A DNA stretch of 64,000 nt from Actinophytocola gossypii (GTDB taxonomy: Bacteria > Actinomycetota > Actinomycetes > Mycobacteriales > Pseudonocardiaceae), in the NCBI RefSeq assembly GCF_025165815.1, contig NZ_JAFFZE010000006.1, forward strand, positions 434,001 through 498,000, in the 5' to 3' direction. Both the position numbers and the translations under genes were made by a program. The notes under the pieces are model-generated. The model searched no databases, was not told the DNA's origin, and saw only the letters and a program-made list of their open reading frames with translations. Shown here one piece after another: positions 15,664 through 23,817 of the stretch. Numbering within the stretch: the first letter of the stretch is position 1; every line of letters begins with the position of its first letter.

Positions 15664-16545
15664 TTGCCACCGAACAGAACGGGTGGCGTGTCGAGCCTCC
15701 ACGAGGCTCGGCTCGCACTCGGTAGGAGACTCCGCGAGCTGCGGCTGCAGGCCGAGCTGAGCGGACGCCAGCTCGCGGAGTCCCTCGCCTGGCCGCCGTC
15801 GAAGGTGTCCAAGCTGGAGAACGGTCGCCAGTCCCCGACCGGCGACGACATCCAGGCCTGGACCACCGCGACCGCCAGCGCCGACGAGGCGGAGAACCTG
15901 CTGGCGTCGCTGCACATGCTCACCGTGCAACACATCGAGTGGCAGCGGCAGCTGCGGGCGGGGCTCCGGCCGCACCAGACCGAGATCGCCGCACTCGACG
16001 CCAAGACCAGGTTGTTCCGGGCGCTGGAATGCACTTTTGTCCCGGGGCTACTGCAAACGGCGGAATACGCACGCGCCCGTTTCAGTCAGAGCGTGCAGGT
16101 GTTGAACATCGGCGGTGATGTCGACGAGGCCGTGCAGGCGCGTATTCGTCGTCAGGAAATTTTGTACCGCACGGACAAAAGATTTCATTTCGTGCTGACG
16201 GAGGCCGCGCTGCGGTACCGGCTGTGCTCGCCAGCGGCCATGCTCGGACAGCTCGACCGGCTGATCTCGCTGTCCGCGCTGCCCAACGTGAAGTTCGGGA
16301 TCGTCGGCTTCGACACCCCGTACGCGGTCGCCCCGACCCACGGTTTCTGGCTCCTGGACGAGGAACGCGTGATGGTCGAGACGTTCTCCGCCGAGCTCAA
16401 CCTGGCCCAGCCGCAGGAGATCGAGCTGTACCGGCGGATCTTCGAGGCGATGGCCGCCGCGGCCTCCTACGGCCGTTCGGCACGCGACATCATCAAGAAC
16501 GTGATAGACGAGATTTCCGAGGAACCGGACGCCGGGGTGGAGTGA
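15664..16545 (+). CDS. XRE-family regulator with DUF5753 domain
   Basis: 293 residues from TTG 15664, which follows GAGGAGGA. An XRE helix-turn-helix (about residues 15-70: LGRRLRELRLQAELSGRQLAESLAWPPSKVSKLENGRQSP) precedes a DUF5753 ligand-like domain (about 95-280), with the typical TFVPGLLQTAEYARA and TEAALRYRL stretches. Proteins of this type occur in dozens of copies in Streptomyces and relatives, usually with a small DUF397-like or similar partner, and influence development and antibiotic production (for example the WhiJ type). Two small genes flank it, both with the same AT-rich palindrome upstream or nearby, so the three probably form one regulatory unit. Confidence 0.9.
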   Translation: MPPNRTGGVSSLHEARLALGRRLRELRLQAELSGRQLAESLAWPPSKVSKLENGRQSPTGDDIQAWTTATASADEAENLLASLHMLTVQHIEWQRQLRAGLRPHQTEIAALDAKTRLFRALECTFVPGLLQTAEYARARFSQSVQVLNIGGDVDEAVQARIRRQEILYRTDKRFHFVLTEAALRYRLCSPAAMLGQLDRLISLSALPNVKFGIVGFDTPYAVAPTHGFWLLDEERVMVETFSAELNLAQPQEIELYRRIFEAMAAAASYGRSARDIIKNVIDEISEEPDAGVE

Positions 16546-16586
16546 TGGGCCACCGGGGTCAGGTTTTCGTCAATCGGAGAAACCCC

Positions 16587-16598
16587 GAGAAATTTTCT
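16587..16598. promoter_or_regulatory. Palindrome-like GAGAAATTTTCT upstream of small Cys-containing gene
   Basis: Matches the palindrome at 15561 with one inserted T and shares flanking CC and GTTC. It is 37 bases before the start of the downstream small gene, so it probably overlaps that promoter. Supports shared control by the XRE protein. Confidence 0.55.
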
Positions 16599-16634
16599 GT
16601 TCCCCCGCCACTCGGGAGCTTTACTGTTCCGCAC

Positions 16635-16922
16635 ATGACCCGGGCATTGATCCTGGTTCGACTGAAACCCCGGCAGCCGGACGGGACGATGGTCGGCGAG
16701 AGCCGGCGAACGTGCCACCTCGTGCCGTTGCCGGAAGCCGACGCGATGCCGCGGCTCCTGACCGCGTTCTGCGGGCTGCGCATCGCCCCCGGGTCCGGGG
16801 AAGTGCTGGCCTCTCCGGTCGGCATGCCGTGCGAGCCGTGTATGGCGCGCTCGCCGGTGCCGGCGTTCGCGATGCTGCAGCACTTCCACGGCCGGCTCGG
16901 CGGCGGCGGCACCGACCGCTGA
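16635..16922 (+). CDS. Small conserved protein with CxxC motif
   Basis: 95 residues from ATG 16635 (MTRALILVRLKPRQ). Contains GMPCEPCMAR near residue 72, a CxxC that could bind zinc, and upstream TAFCGLRIAPGSGEVL. Proteins of this look are common next to XRE/DUF5753 genes in actinomycetes (from memory); no function is known to me. It lies 90 bases after the XRE stop, same strand, behind the shared palindrome. Confidence 0.65.
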   Translation: MTRALILVRLKPRQPDGTMVGESRRTCHLVPLPEADAMPRLLTAFCGLRIAPGSGEVLASPVGMPCEPCMARSPVPAFAMLQHFHGRLGGGGTDR

Positions 16923-17019
16923 GCCGGCCCGACACGTCCTGGGCGGGCCGTGACGGTGGGACCGCAGGGGAGTCCGCCGAAGACAACCGGCCCGCCCGGT
17001 GACCCTGCTCGGTCGTCGG

Positions 17020-17688
17020 TCAGTCGTCGATGCGGATGAGCGCGAACCCGTCGTAGCCCTTGCTGCCAACGGTCTGCACCATCGTGGCGCTCACCCTCGG
17101 CTCCTCGGACAGCATCCGGCCAAGCTCCCGGGTGCCGACCACGGCCGGGTCGGTGTCGGCCGGGTCGACGACCCTGCCGCCCCGCACCACGTTGTCCACC
17201 ACGATCACCCCGCCCGGGCGGGTGAGCTTGAGCGCCCAGGTCAGGTAGCCGGGGTTGTTCGGCTTGTCCGCGTCGACGAACACCAGGTCGAACGGCCCGG
17301 CGCCCTCGTGGTGCAGCACCGCGAGGCTGTCCAGCGCGGGGCCGACCCGCACCTCGACCCGATCGGCGAACCCGGCCCGGTCGATGTTCGCGCGGGCGAC
17401 CTCGGCGTGCTTCGGCTCGTACTCCAGGGTGACCAGGCGTCCGTCCGGCGGGAGCGCCCTGGCCAACCAGATCGTGCTGTAGCCGCCGAGCGTGCCGATC
17501 TCCAGGATCGAGCGGGCGCCGTGGATCTTCGCGATCAGGTGCAGCATCTTGCCCTGGTTCGGCGAGACCTCGATCCTCGGCAGCCCGGCGGCCGCGCTCG
17601 CGGCCAGCGCCTCGTCCAGCGCCGGATCCCCGTTGACCAGCAGGCCGGAGATGTAGGCGTCGACGGCGCTCCACTGTTCCGATGTCAT
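17020..17688 (-). CDS. O-methyltransferase, class I SAM-dependent
   Basis: 222 residues, the usual size of cation-dependent catechol/caffeoyl-CoA-type O-methyltransferases. SAM motif I is LEIGTLGGYSTIWLA, motif II region VTLEYEPKHAEVA, and the metal-binding DLVFVDADKPNN and VVDNVVRGG are present. It methylates a phenol or catechol hydroxyl. It follows the MarR gene by 10 bases, and the divergent MFS gene may export a related compound, so a detoxification or resistance unit is possible. Substrate unknown. Confidence 0.9.
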   Translation of the reverse strand: MTSEQWSAVDAYISGLLVNGDPALDEALAASAAAGLPRIEVSPNQGKMLHLIAKIHGARSILEIGTLGGYSTIWLARALPPDGRLVTLEYEPKHAEVARANIDRAGFADRVEVRVGPALDSLAVLHHEGAGPFDLVFVDADKPNNPGYLTWALKLTRPGGVIVVDNVVRGGRVVDPADTDPAVVGTRELGRMLSEEPRVSATMVQTVGSKGYDGFALIRIDD

Positions 17689-17698
17689 GATCTCCTTC

Positions 17699-18154
17699 CT
17701 ACTCCTCCCGGTTCAGCTCGCGTTCGAATGTGCCGAGCGTCTCGACGAACAGCCGCCGCTGGTCGGGGGTGAGCGGTTCCAGCGCGACGCGCCACGCGCC
17801 CGCGGCCGCGCCGCACCAGTTCTCGACCGCCTTCCGCCGGCCGGGCGTGATGCTCACGATCGTGCGCCGTCGGTCGGCCTCGTCCTCGCGGCGGTCGAGG
17901 ATCCCCTGCCGGCTGAGCTCGCCGACCATCAGGCTGACCGTCGCCGGCGCCACCTCGAGGCGCTTGGCCAGCTCGTTGACCGGCATCGGCCCGTCGAGCA
18001 GCAGGTAGTGGAACAGCGACAGGTGCCGGGGGGCGAGGGCGAACCCGGCCAGCTCCGGCGGTGGCGGGGTGCGCTTGGCCCGGCCGATCACGCGGGGCAG
18101 GAGCAGTAGCAGGGCCCGCACGGCGTCGGGCAGCGCGAGACCGTCCGTTGACAT
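17699..18154 (-). CDS. MarR-family transcriptional regulator
   Basis: 151 residues. Winged helix: PVNELAKRLEVAPATVSLMVGELSRQGILDRREDEADRRRTIVSI, with the classic DRRR wing. Divergent from the MFS exporter with 65 bases between the starts, and first gene of an operon with the O-methyltransferase. Most likely represses both until a phenolic ligand appears, as in many MarR/exporter pairs. Confidence 0.9.
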   Translation of the reverse strand: MSTDGLALPDAVRALLLLLPRVIGRAKRTPPPPELAGFALAPRHLSLFHYLLLDGPMPVNELAKRLEVAPATVSLMVGELSRQGILDRREDEADRRRTIVSITPGRRKAVENWCGAAAGAWRVALEPLTPDQRRLFVETLGTFERELNREE

Positions 18155-18174
18155 ACCTTTGTCTTCCTAATAGC

Positions 18175-18191
18175 TTTGCTTGCAAATCAAA
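18175..18191. promoter_or_regulatory. Candidate MarR operator
   Basis: TTTGCTTGCAAATCAAA is an imperfect palindrome (TTTG..CAAA and TT..AA pairs match) midway between the divergent MarR and MFS starts. AT-rich compared with its surroundings. A typical site for MarR binding. Confidence 0.5.
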
Positions 18192-18219
18192 TGTATCTCG
18201 GGCAAGGGCAGGTTAACGC

Positions 18220-19542
18220 GTGGAGCGGAACAGGTGGGGGCTGGTCGCGGCCGCCGGGCTGGCGGTGTTCGTCGCACAGCTGGACGCCACGATCGTCAAC
18301 GTCGCGCTGCCGGCGATCCAGGAGTCGCTCGGCACGTCCACCGCGGTGGTGCAGTGGGTCGTGCTCGGCTACCTGACGCCGGTCATCGGGCTCGGGCTGT
18401 GCGCGGGGCGGTGGGTGGACGCGGTCGACCCGCGGCGGGCGCTCCGGCTGGCGTGCGCGGGGTTCGCGGTGTCGAGCGTGGCGGCCGGGCTGGCGCCGGG
18501 CATCGGGTGGCTGGTGGCCGCGCGGCTCGCGCAGGGAACGTTCGCGGCGGTGCTGCTGGCGCTGTCGCCGGTGCTGGCCACGGTGTCGGTGCGGCCGGAT
18601 GCGCGGGCGCGCGCGTTCGGCGTGGTGATGCTGTTCGGCACGGCGGGCGGGATGACCGGGCCGGTGCTCGGCGGCTGGATCGTGGAGTCGTTCGGCTGGC
18701 CGTGGATCTTCTACCTGGCGGTGCCCGCCGTGGGCGCGGTGGCGCTGCTCGCCGCTCGGCAGCTGCCGCTCGGCGATCGGTTGGGGTGGCCGGCGCGTCG
18801 CTGGCTGGTCGAGGCGGCCACGTTCGGCGGCGGCGCGGTGGCGGTGCTCGTCGGGCTGTCGTTCGCGGTCGCCGAGGGACCGGCGTGGGCGCTGGTCGCG
18901 GTGCTGGCGGTGCCGCTGGTGGCGGCGTGGTTCCGGGGGCCGGACGCGGTGCCGGTGCGGGAGCTGCTCGGCACCCGAGGGGTGCTCGGGCCGCACCTGG
19001 CGCTGGTCGCGGTGTACGCGGCGCTGTTCGCGACGACGTTCCTGCTGCCGTTCGTCCTGCAACGCGGGCTCGGCACGACGCCGAGCACGGCGGGGCTCGT
19101 GCTGCTCGCGTTCCCGGTGGCGGCGCTGGTCACCAGCTACGGTGCGGGACTTGTCGCCGACCGGCTCGGCACCCGGCCGGTCGCGGTGGCCGGGGTCGGG
19201 GTGATCGTCGCGGGGCTGGTGCTGCTGCTGGTGGCCGGTGGGGGACCGGCGGACCTCGGCTGGCGGCTCGCGGTCGTCGGCGCGGGCTTCGGGCTGTTCA
19301 ACGGGCAGCTGCAGGTGTTCCTGATGGGCAACGCGCCGTCGTCCCGGCTCGGGCTGACCGCGGCGACGTCGAACCTGGTGCGCCAGCTCGGGGTCGCGTT
19401 CGGATCGGCGGCCGGCGCGGCGCTGTGGGCGGTGTCCGGGGCGGACGCGCTGCGGGTCGGGGTGGCGCTCGGCGTGGGGCTGGCGGTGGCGGCCGGGATC
19501 GCGCTGGTGCGCACCCGGCCGTCGGCCGTCGTCCCGGTCTAG
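18220..19542 (+). CDS. MFS drug exporter, DHA2-like
   Basis: 440 residues from GTG 18220 behind AAGGGCAGG. It starts with a membrane helix holding the motif LDATIVNVALPAIQESLG, typical of drug:H+ antiporters of the EmrB/QacA type. About 12 to 14 hydrophobic segments can be counted. A second conserved loop (GRWVDAVDPRRAL) is the motif A region. Controlled by the divergent MarR gene. Likely exports a toxic aromatic or antibiotic. Confidence 0.9.
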   Translation: MERNRWGLVAAAGLAVFVAQLDATIVNVALPAIQESLGTSTAVVQWVVLGYLTPVIGLGLCAGRWVDAVDPRRALRLACAGFAVSSVAAGLAPGIGWLVAARLAQGTFAAVLLALSPVLATVSVRPDARARAFGVVMLFGTAGGMTGPVLGGWIVESFGWPWIFYLAVPAVGAVALLAARQLPLGDRLGWPARRWLVEAATFGGGAVAVLVGLSFAVAEGPAWALVAVLAVPLVAAWFRGPDAVPVRELLGTRGVLGPHLALVAVYAALFATTFLLPFVLQRGLGTTPSTAGLVLLAFPVAALVTSYGAGLVADRLGTRPVAVAGVGVIVAGLVLLLVAGGGPADLGWRLAVVGAGFGLFNGQLQVFLMGNAPSSRLGLTAATSNLVRQLGVAFGSAAGAALWAVSGADALRVGVALGVGLAVAAGIALVRTRPSAVVPV

Positions 19543-19553
19543 CTCGTCCCGGT

Positions 19554-19994
19554 CTAGCTGGTCTTGGGGTCGAGCACGAACACGGGGATGTCCCGGTCGG
19601 TCCTGCGCTGGTAGTCGGCGTAGTCGGGGTAGGCCGCGACCGCGCGCTCCCACCAGAGCGCCTTCTCCTCGCCGGTGACCTCGCGGGCGATCATGTCCTG
19701 CTTGACCGGGCCGTCCTGCAGCTCCACGTGCGGGTTGGCGACCAGGTTGTGGTACCAGACCGGGTTGTTCGGCGCCCCGCCGAGCGACGCGACCGCCGCG
19801 TAGCTGCCCTCGTGCTCGACCCGCATGACCGGGGTCTTGCGGATCTTCCCGCTACTGGCCCCCACCATGGTCAGGACGACGACGGGCATCCCGCGCAGGG
19901 TGGTGCCCCGGGTCCCGCCCGAGCTCTCGTACTCCTCGACCTGCTGGCGCGACCGGTCGGAGGCGCTGGGTTCGTACTCTCCTTGCAACGGCAT
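19554..19994 (-). CDS. Deazaflavin (F420)-dependent nitroreductase family protein (DDN type)
   Basis: 146 residues. The DDN/DUF385 fold is shown by [34 protein letters not shown], the [20 protein letters not shown] stretch and the terminal PVFVLDP. Such enzymes use reduced F420 to reduce quinones or nitro compounds. It is convergent with the MFS gene. A second family member sits at 32695. Substrate unknown. Confidence 0.87.
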   Translation of the reverse strand: MPLQGEYEPSASDRSRQQVEEYESSGGTRGTTLRGMPVVVLTMVGASSGKIRKTPVMRVEHEGSYAAVASLGGAPNNPVWYHNLVANPHVELQDGPVKQDMIAREVTGEEKALWWERAVAAYPDYADYQRRTDRDIPVFVLDPKTS

Positions 19995-20031
19995 GGATCC
20001 CAGTCAACACCAACTCGGGGCGGCCGGCATG

Positions 20032-21027
20032 TCAGCCGATGCGGTCGCGGATCCACTCCCCGGCGGGCTTGAGGTTGTCGAACGGGCCGCCCGGGCAGGT
20101 GCCGGTGGCGAAGACGGCGCCGGAGCGGTGGTCGTCGGAGAAGTTCCAGTTGGTCCAGCTGATTCCCTTGCTGGCCATCAGGTCGAGGTAGCGCTGCGCC
20201 ATCGCGAAGTCGTTCGGACCGTCGCCGGTGCTCTGCTGGGTGCCGAACTCGGTGACGAACATCGGCAGCTGCTCGGCCGCCCGGGACAGCGCGTTCAGGT
20301 ACTTGTCGGAGTGCGTGGCGGCGTAGAAGTGGAAGGTGTACATGATGTTGGCCGCGTTCACCGGGTTTGCGAGCACCTCGGACTCGTCCCCGCCCTCGGA
20401 GATGCCCAGCGAGGACCACGCGCGGGTGCCGACGAGGATCGGCGTCTCCGGGTCGACGCCGCGGATGACCGGGATCAGCTCCTCGGCGTAGCTCTTGATG
20501 CTGGACCACGACACGCCGTTGGGCTCGTTGGCGATCTCGTAGAGGAGGTTGGTGTTGTCGTTGTGCCGGCGGGCGATCTCGGTGAAGAAGGTCTTGGCGC
20601 GGTCGAGGTTGTAGTGGGGGTCGCCGGGGGTGAGCATGTGCCAGTCGACGATGGCGTACATGCCGCGCTCGGTTGCCTCGTCGATGAGGCCGCTGACCCG
20701 GTCGGTGAAGCCGGCGGGGTCGGTCTCGTAGCCGCCTTCCTGGATGTACATGGAGATGCGCAGGACGTCCGCGCCCCAGCCGGCGAGCGTGTCGAGCGAG
20801 GAGTCGTTGAGGCAGTGGGAGTACCACTGCAGGCCGTGCGTGCTCATGCCGCGCAGCTGGACCTGGGCGCGCTGTTCGTTGCACAGCGTGGTGCCGCAGA
20901 CGTGCAGCTGGCCGTTGGCGGCGAGCGGTGTCGGAGGTGAGGTCGGCGCGGCGGCGGCCGGCGCGGCGACGAGGAACGGCGCGAGCAGACCGAGAACCAC
21001 GAGCACGAGCGACGCACGACGGGACAT
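20032..21027 (-). CDS. Secreted glycoside hydrolase family 5 endoglucanase
   Basis: 331 residues. A signal peptide (about 1-27, LVLVVLGLLAPFLVAAPAAAA) precedes a single GH5 TIM barrel. The acid/base Glu lies in YEIANEPNG and the nucleophile Glu in FVTEFGTQ; the WDWHM-like strand reads YAIVDWHM. It hydrolyses beta-1,4-glucan (cellulose type) in the medium. No carbohydrate-binding module. Its upstream region has a symmetric site next to the ROK regulator gene, which probably controls it together with the GH16 gene. Confidence 0.9.
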   Translation of the reverse strand: MSRRASLVLVVLGLLAPFLVAAPAAAAPTSPPTPLAANGQLHVCGTTLCNEQRAQVQLRGMSTHGLQWYSHCLNDSSLDTLAGWGADVLRISMYIQEGGYETDPAGFTDRVSGLIDEATERGMYAIVDWHMLTPGDPHYNLDRAKTFFTEIARRHNDNTNLLYEIANEPNGVSWSSIKSYAEELIPVIRGVDPETPILVGTRAWSSLGISEGGDESEVLANPVNAANIMYTFHFYAATHSDKYLNALSRAAEQLPMFVTEFGTQQSTGDGPNDFAMAQRYLDLMASKGISWTNWNFSDDHRSGAVFATGTCPGGPFDNLKPAGEWIRDRIG

Positions 21028-21072
21028 CTGACGATCGCCTCCCCGAAGAGGATCGTGTGGGTTCTATTAGTT

Positions 21073-21085
21073 AGGCAGCCTGCCT
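21073..21085. promoter_or_regulatory. Palindrome AGGCAGCCTGCCT upstream of GH5 gene
   Basis: A perfect 13-base palindrome (6-base arms, one central C) 46 bases before the GH5 start, inside TTAGTTAGGCAG...TTTTATG. TTAG-type inverted repeats are common ROK-regulator targets, and the ROK gene is next door. Confidence 0.5.
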
Positions 21086-21093
21086 GTTTTATG

Positions 21094-22320
21094 TCAAGGG
21101 TCTAGACCAGTAAGCCGCCGCCGCACGGAGGCGAGGCTGGTGTCCAACGCCCCGAGCACCACGGCGTCCTCCCGCACCCCGGTCGTCGCGATCTCGGTGT
21201 GCAGCACGGAAAGCTCCCGCAACGCGCGCTCAACGCGCGTGGCGAGGGTGCCCCCGCCGGCCCGCCCGACCTCACCCGCGAGCACCACCAGCGGGGGATC
21301 GAGCACCGCGACCACCACCGCCACCCCGACCGCGACCCGAACGGCGAGCGCGTCCAGGAACTCGTCGGCGGCCGCCCCCGTGCTCGCGGCCGTGTCAACG
21401 GTTCTGGCCGCCGCGCCCGCGGTTTTGCCTGCCGCTGTGCCGGTGGCTTCGCTCGTCGCGGTGCTCACCGCCCTGGTCACCGCGGCGTGGCCGGTGCGGG
21501 AGCGGATGCCGTGCCGGCGGGCGAGGTCGCGGACCGCCGATCCGCTCACCAGGTCGTGGAAGTCGTGTACGCCGCCCGCGGGTGGCAGGCCGACCGGCAT
21601 GTAGCCGACCTCGCCGGCACCGCCGCGGGCACCACGCAGGAGGGTGCCGCCGAGGTCGATCGCCAGGCCCAGCCCCTCCTCGCCCAGCCACAGCAGTGCG
21701 AAGCCGTCCACCCCGCTCGCGATGCCGTGCCGCCGCTCCGCCACCGCGGCCAGGTTCACGTCGTTGTCCGCCGTCACCCTGGTGCGCAAACGCTTGCGGA
21801 TTTCCGCCACCACCCCGGGCCGACCCCAGCCGGGCACGTCGACGTGGTGGATCACCTCGGCACCTTCCGGCACCGAGCCCGGCACCCCCAACTGCACGTG
21901 ACCGATCCGCCGCAACGCCACCCCGGCCCGCCGCGCCGCCACCCGCACCGCGTCGTGCACGGCCGGCGCGGCGTCGGCGTGGGCGAAGTCGACCGGGGTC
22001 TCGGTGCGCGCGCGGACCTCGCCCGCCAGATCGCAGACGGCGGTCACCAGCGTGGAGTCCTTGGCCCGTACCGAGACCGCGGCGGCGAACGCGGCGTCCG
22101 GGTCGACCGCGTAGACCTCCGCGTTCGGGCCCCGGCCCCGGCTGGTCCGCCCGACCACCCGCACCAGGCCGGCCGCCCGCAGCCGGCGCACCACGTCCGA
22201 CGCGGTCGGCTTCGCCAGCCCGGTCAGCTCGCGCAGGTCGCCCCGGGTGAGCGGGCCGCGCTCGAGCAGGTGCCCGAGCGCGGCCGCCTCGTTGAGCTCG
22301 CCCAGCCGCCTGGAGTCCAC
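21094..22320 (-). CDS. ROK-family transcriptional regulator lacking the zinc Cys motif
   Basis: 408 residues. N-terminal winged helix (about 1-75: LGHLLERGPLTRGDLRELTGLAKPTASDVVRRLRAAGLV), then an ROK sugar-kinase-like domain (DNDVNLAAVAERRHG; LGEEGLGLAIDLGGTLLRGARGGAGEVGYMPVG). The usual zinc site CxCGxxGC is missing: after GYMPVG comes a Gly/His segment without cysteines. An Ala/Thr-rich insert (near residues 285-320) is also unusual. It likely senses a sugar and controls the flanking GH5 and GH16 genes; without the zinc site ligand sensing may differ. Confidence 0.88.
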   Translation of the reverse strand: MDSRRLGELNEAAALGHLLERGPLTRGDLRELTGLAKPTASDVVRRLRAAGLVRVVGRTSRGRGPNAEVYAVDPDAAFAAAVSVRAKDSTLVTAVCDLAGEVRARTETPVDFAHADAAPAVHDAVRVAARRAGVALRRIGHVQLGVPGSVPEGAEVIHHVDVPGWGRPGVVAEIRKRLRTRVTADNDVNLAAVAERRHGIASGVDGFALLWLGEEGLGLAIDLGGTLLRGARGGAGEVGYMPVGLPPAGGVHDFHDLVSGSAVRDLARRHGIRSRTGHAAVTRAVSTATSEATGTAAGKTAGAAARTVDTAASTGAAADEFLDALAVRVAVGVAVVVAVLDPPLVVLAGEVGRAGGGTLATRVERALRELSVLHTEIATTGVREDAVVLGALDTSLASVRRRLTGLDP

Positions 22321-22335
22321 GGCGGACAGTATGGG

Positions 22336-23169
22336 TCAGTCGGTCACCCGCACGTAGTCGATCACCAGGGTGTTCGGGAACGGGGTGCTGGCGTCCGGGT
22401 CACCCGGCCAGTAGCCGCCGACGGCCAGGTTCAGGATCAGGTAGAACGGGTGGTCGAACACCCAGCGCTGGCCGCCGAGGTCGGCCGGGGTCCTGGTCTG
22501 GTAGACGTTTCCGTCCACCGACCAGGTGATGCTGTCTGGCCGCCAGTCGACCTTGAACGTGTGGAAGCCGTCGGCGAACCGGGGGCCGTCGTACGCGGCG
22601 CCGATGCCGCCGGAGCCGGAGTAGCCGGGCCCGTGGATGGTGCCGTGCACGGTGTTGGGCTCCCGGCCGATGTTCTCCATCACGTCGATCTCGCCGCACT
22701 CCGGCCAGCCGACGCTGCCGATGTTCTCGCCGAGCAGCCAGAACGCCGGCCACATGCCCTGCCCGTGCGACATCTTGATCCTGGCCTCGAACGTGCCGTA
22801 GGTCTGGGTGAACGTGCCGGCGGTGTTGAGCCTGGCCGAGGTGTACTCGCAGGTCCCGTACCAGCACTGGTAGTTCGCCGGGTTCTCCTTGCGGGCGGTG
22901 ATCACCAGGTTGCCCTGGCCGTCCAGGGCGGCGTTGTCGGGCGAGTCGGTGTAGTACTGCCGTTCGTGGTTGCTCTCGTTGTCGCCGGTCTCCAGGCGCC
23001 ACTTCGCCGGGTCCGGCGGGGTGCCGGCGGCGCCGTCGAAGTCGTCCTCGAACGTGACGGCCCGGGGAGCGGCGTCGGGGGTCGGCGCGGCGGCCGCGCC
23101 GGGGAGCGCGGTCAGCAGGGTGGCCGCCGCGGTGGCGGCGGTGAGCAGCGCGAAGGCGCGGGCTGGCAT
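22336..23169 (-). CDS. Secreted GH16 beta-1,3-glucanase
   Basis: 277 residues with a signal peptide (about 1-28, ending AAAA). The GH16 catalytic motif ECGEIDVMENIG is complete, with nucleophile and acid/base Glu separated by one Asp-containing turn; the WPAFWLLGENIG strand is typical of laminarinases. It cleaves beta-1,3 or mixed-linkage glucans such as fungal walls or laminarin. Starts beside a symmetric element at 23203. No binding module. Confidence 0.92.
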   Translation of the reverse strand: MPARAFALLTAATAAATLLTALPGAAAAPTPDAAPRAVTFEDDFDGAAGTPPDPAKWRLETGDNESNHERQYYTDSPDNAALDGQGNLVITARKENPANYQCWYGTCEYTSARLNTAGTFTQTYGTFEARIKMSHGQGMWPAFWLLGENIGSVGWPECGEIDVMENIGREPNTVHGTIHGPGYSGSGGIGAAYDGPRFADGFHTFKVDWRPDSITWSVDGNVYQTRTPADLGGQRWVFDHPFYLILNLAVGGYWPGDPDASTPFPNTLVIDYVRVTD

Positions 23170-23202
23170 GGTGTTCCCTCCTGTTCGTTCAGGACGTGAA
23201 CA

Positions 23203-23223
23203 TTTGTTGCGCGCGCCAACAAA
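23203..23223. promoter_or_regulatory. Inverted repeat TTTGTTG-N7-CAACAAA upstream of GH16 gene
   Basis: Perfect 7-base arms around CGCGCGC, 34 bases before the GH16 start. AT-rich arms in GC-rich DNA suggest a regulator site; the ROK protein or a LacI-type factor elsewhere are candidates. It differs from the GH5 palindrome, so one shared regulator is not shown. Confidence 0.5.
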
Positions 23224-23270
23224 GGATGACTGGTCCAGACCACGCTCCGCTACCGACGATCGGCGGGTCG

Positions 23271-23750
23271 TCAGCTCCCGGCCCGGATGTCCTCGACCAC
23301 CGCGCAGGCGTCCTCAACCGGGTCGAGCGCGTTCGTGTGCGCGGCGAGCCGGCGCAGCAGTGCCTTCAGCGTCACCTGGTCCTCGCCGGGCAGGCCGGCG
23401 AGGACGCGTGCCTCCGCCTGGGCGAGCCGGTCCTCCAGCCGCCGCAGCAGCGCGCGGCCGTTGTCGGTGGCGACGATCCGCCGCGTGCGGCGGTCGGCCG
23501 GGTCGGGGCGGCGGGCCACGAGGTCGGCGCGCTCCAGGTCGTCGAGCAGGTAGGTCAGCACCGTGCGGTCGATGCCCAGTCGCTCGCCGAGCGCGGACTG
23601 GCTCGGCGCCTCGTCTCGGGCGGCGGCGGTGAGCACCTGGTAGCCGCGGTGCTCGCCGGGAATGTCGGTCATCGCCGCCGAGCTGGCCTTGAGGTAGGCG
23701 CGGAACACCACGCCGAGCGTCCAGCCGAGGTCGCCGTCCAGAGCGGTCAT
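23271..23750 (-). CDS. MarR-family transcriptional regulator
   Basis: I choose ATG 23750 (MTALDGDLGWTLG), 159 residues, leaving a proper gap to the divergent gene; a start at 23819 would overlap that gene's start. Winged helix SQSALGERLGIDRTVLTYLLDDLERADLVARRPDPADRRTRRIV. The divergent partner is a luciferase-like/hemerythrin fusion 67 bases away, and TCTGCTCAACAGA at 23781-23793 between them is a likely operator. Probably represses that redox gene. Confidence 0.88.
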   Translation of the reverse strand: MTALDGDLGWTLGVVFRAYLKASSAAMTDIPGEHRGYQVLTAAARDEAPSQSALGERLGIDRTVLTYLLDDLERADLVARRPDPADRRTRRIVATDNGRALLRRLEDRLAQAEARVLAGLPGEDQVTLKALLRRLAAHTNALDPVEDACAVVEDIRAGS

Positions 23751-23817
23751 GACGACTATGGTACGCGGCACACCAGAACGTCTGCTCAACAGAATATCTG
23801 CGTGGCATACTGATGTC

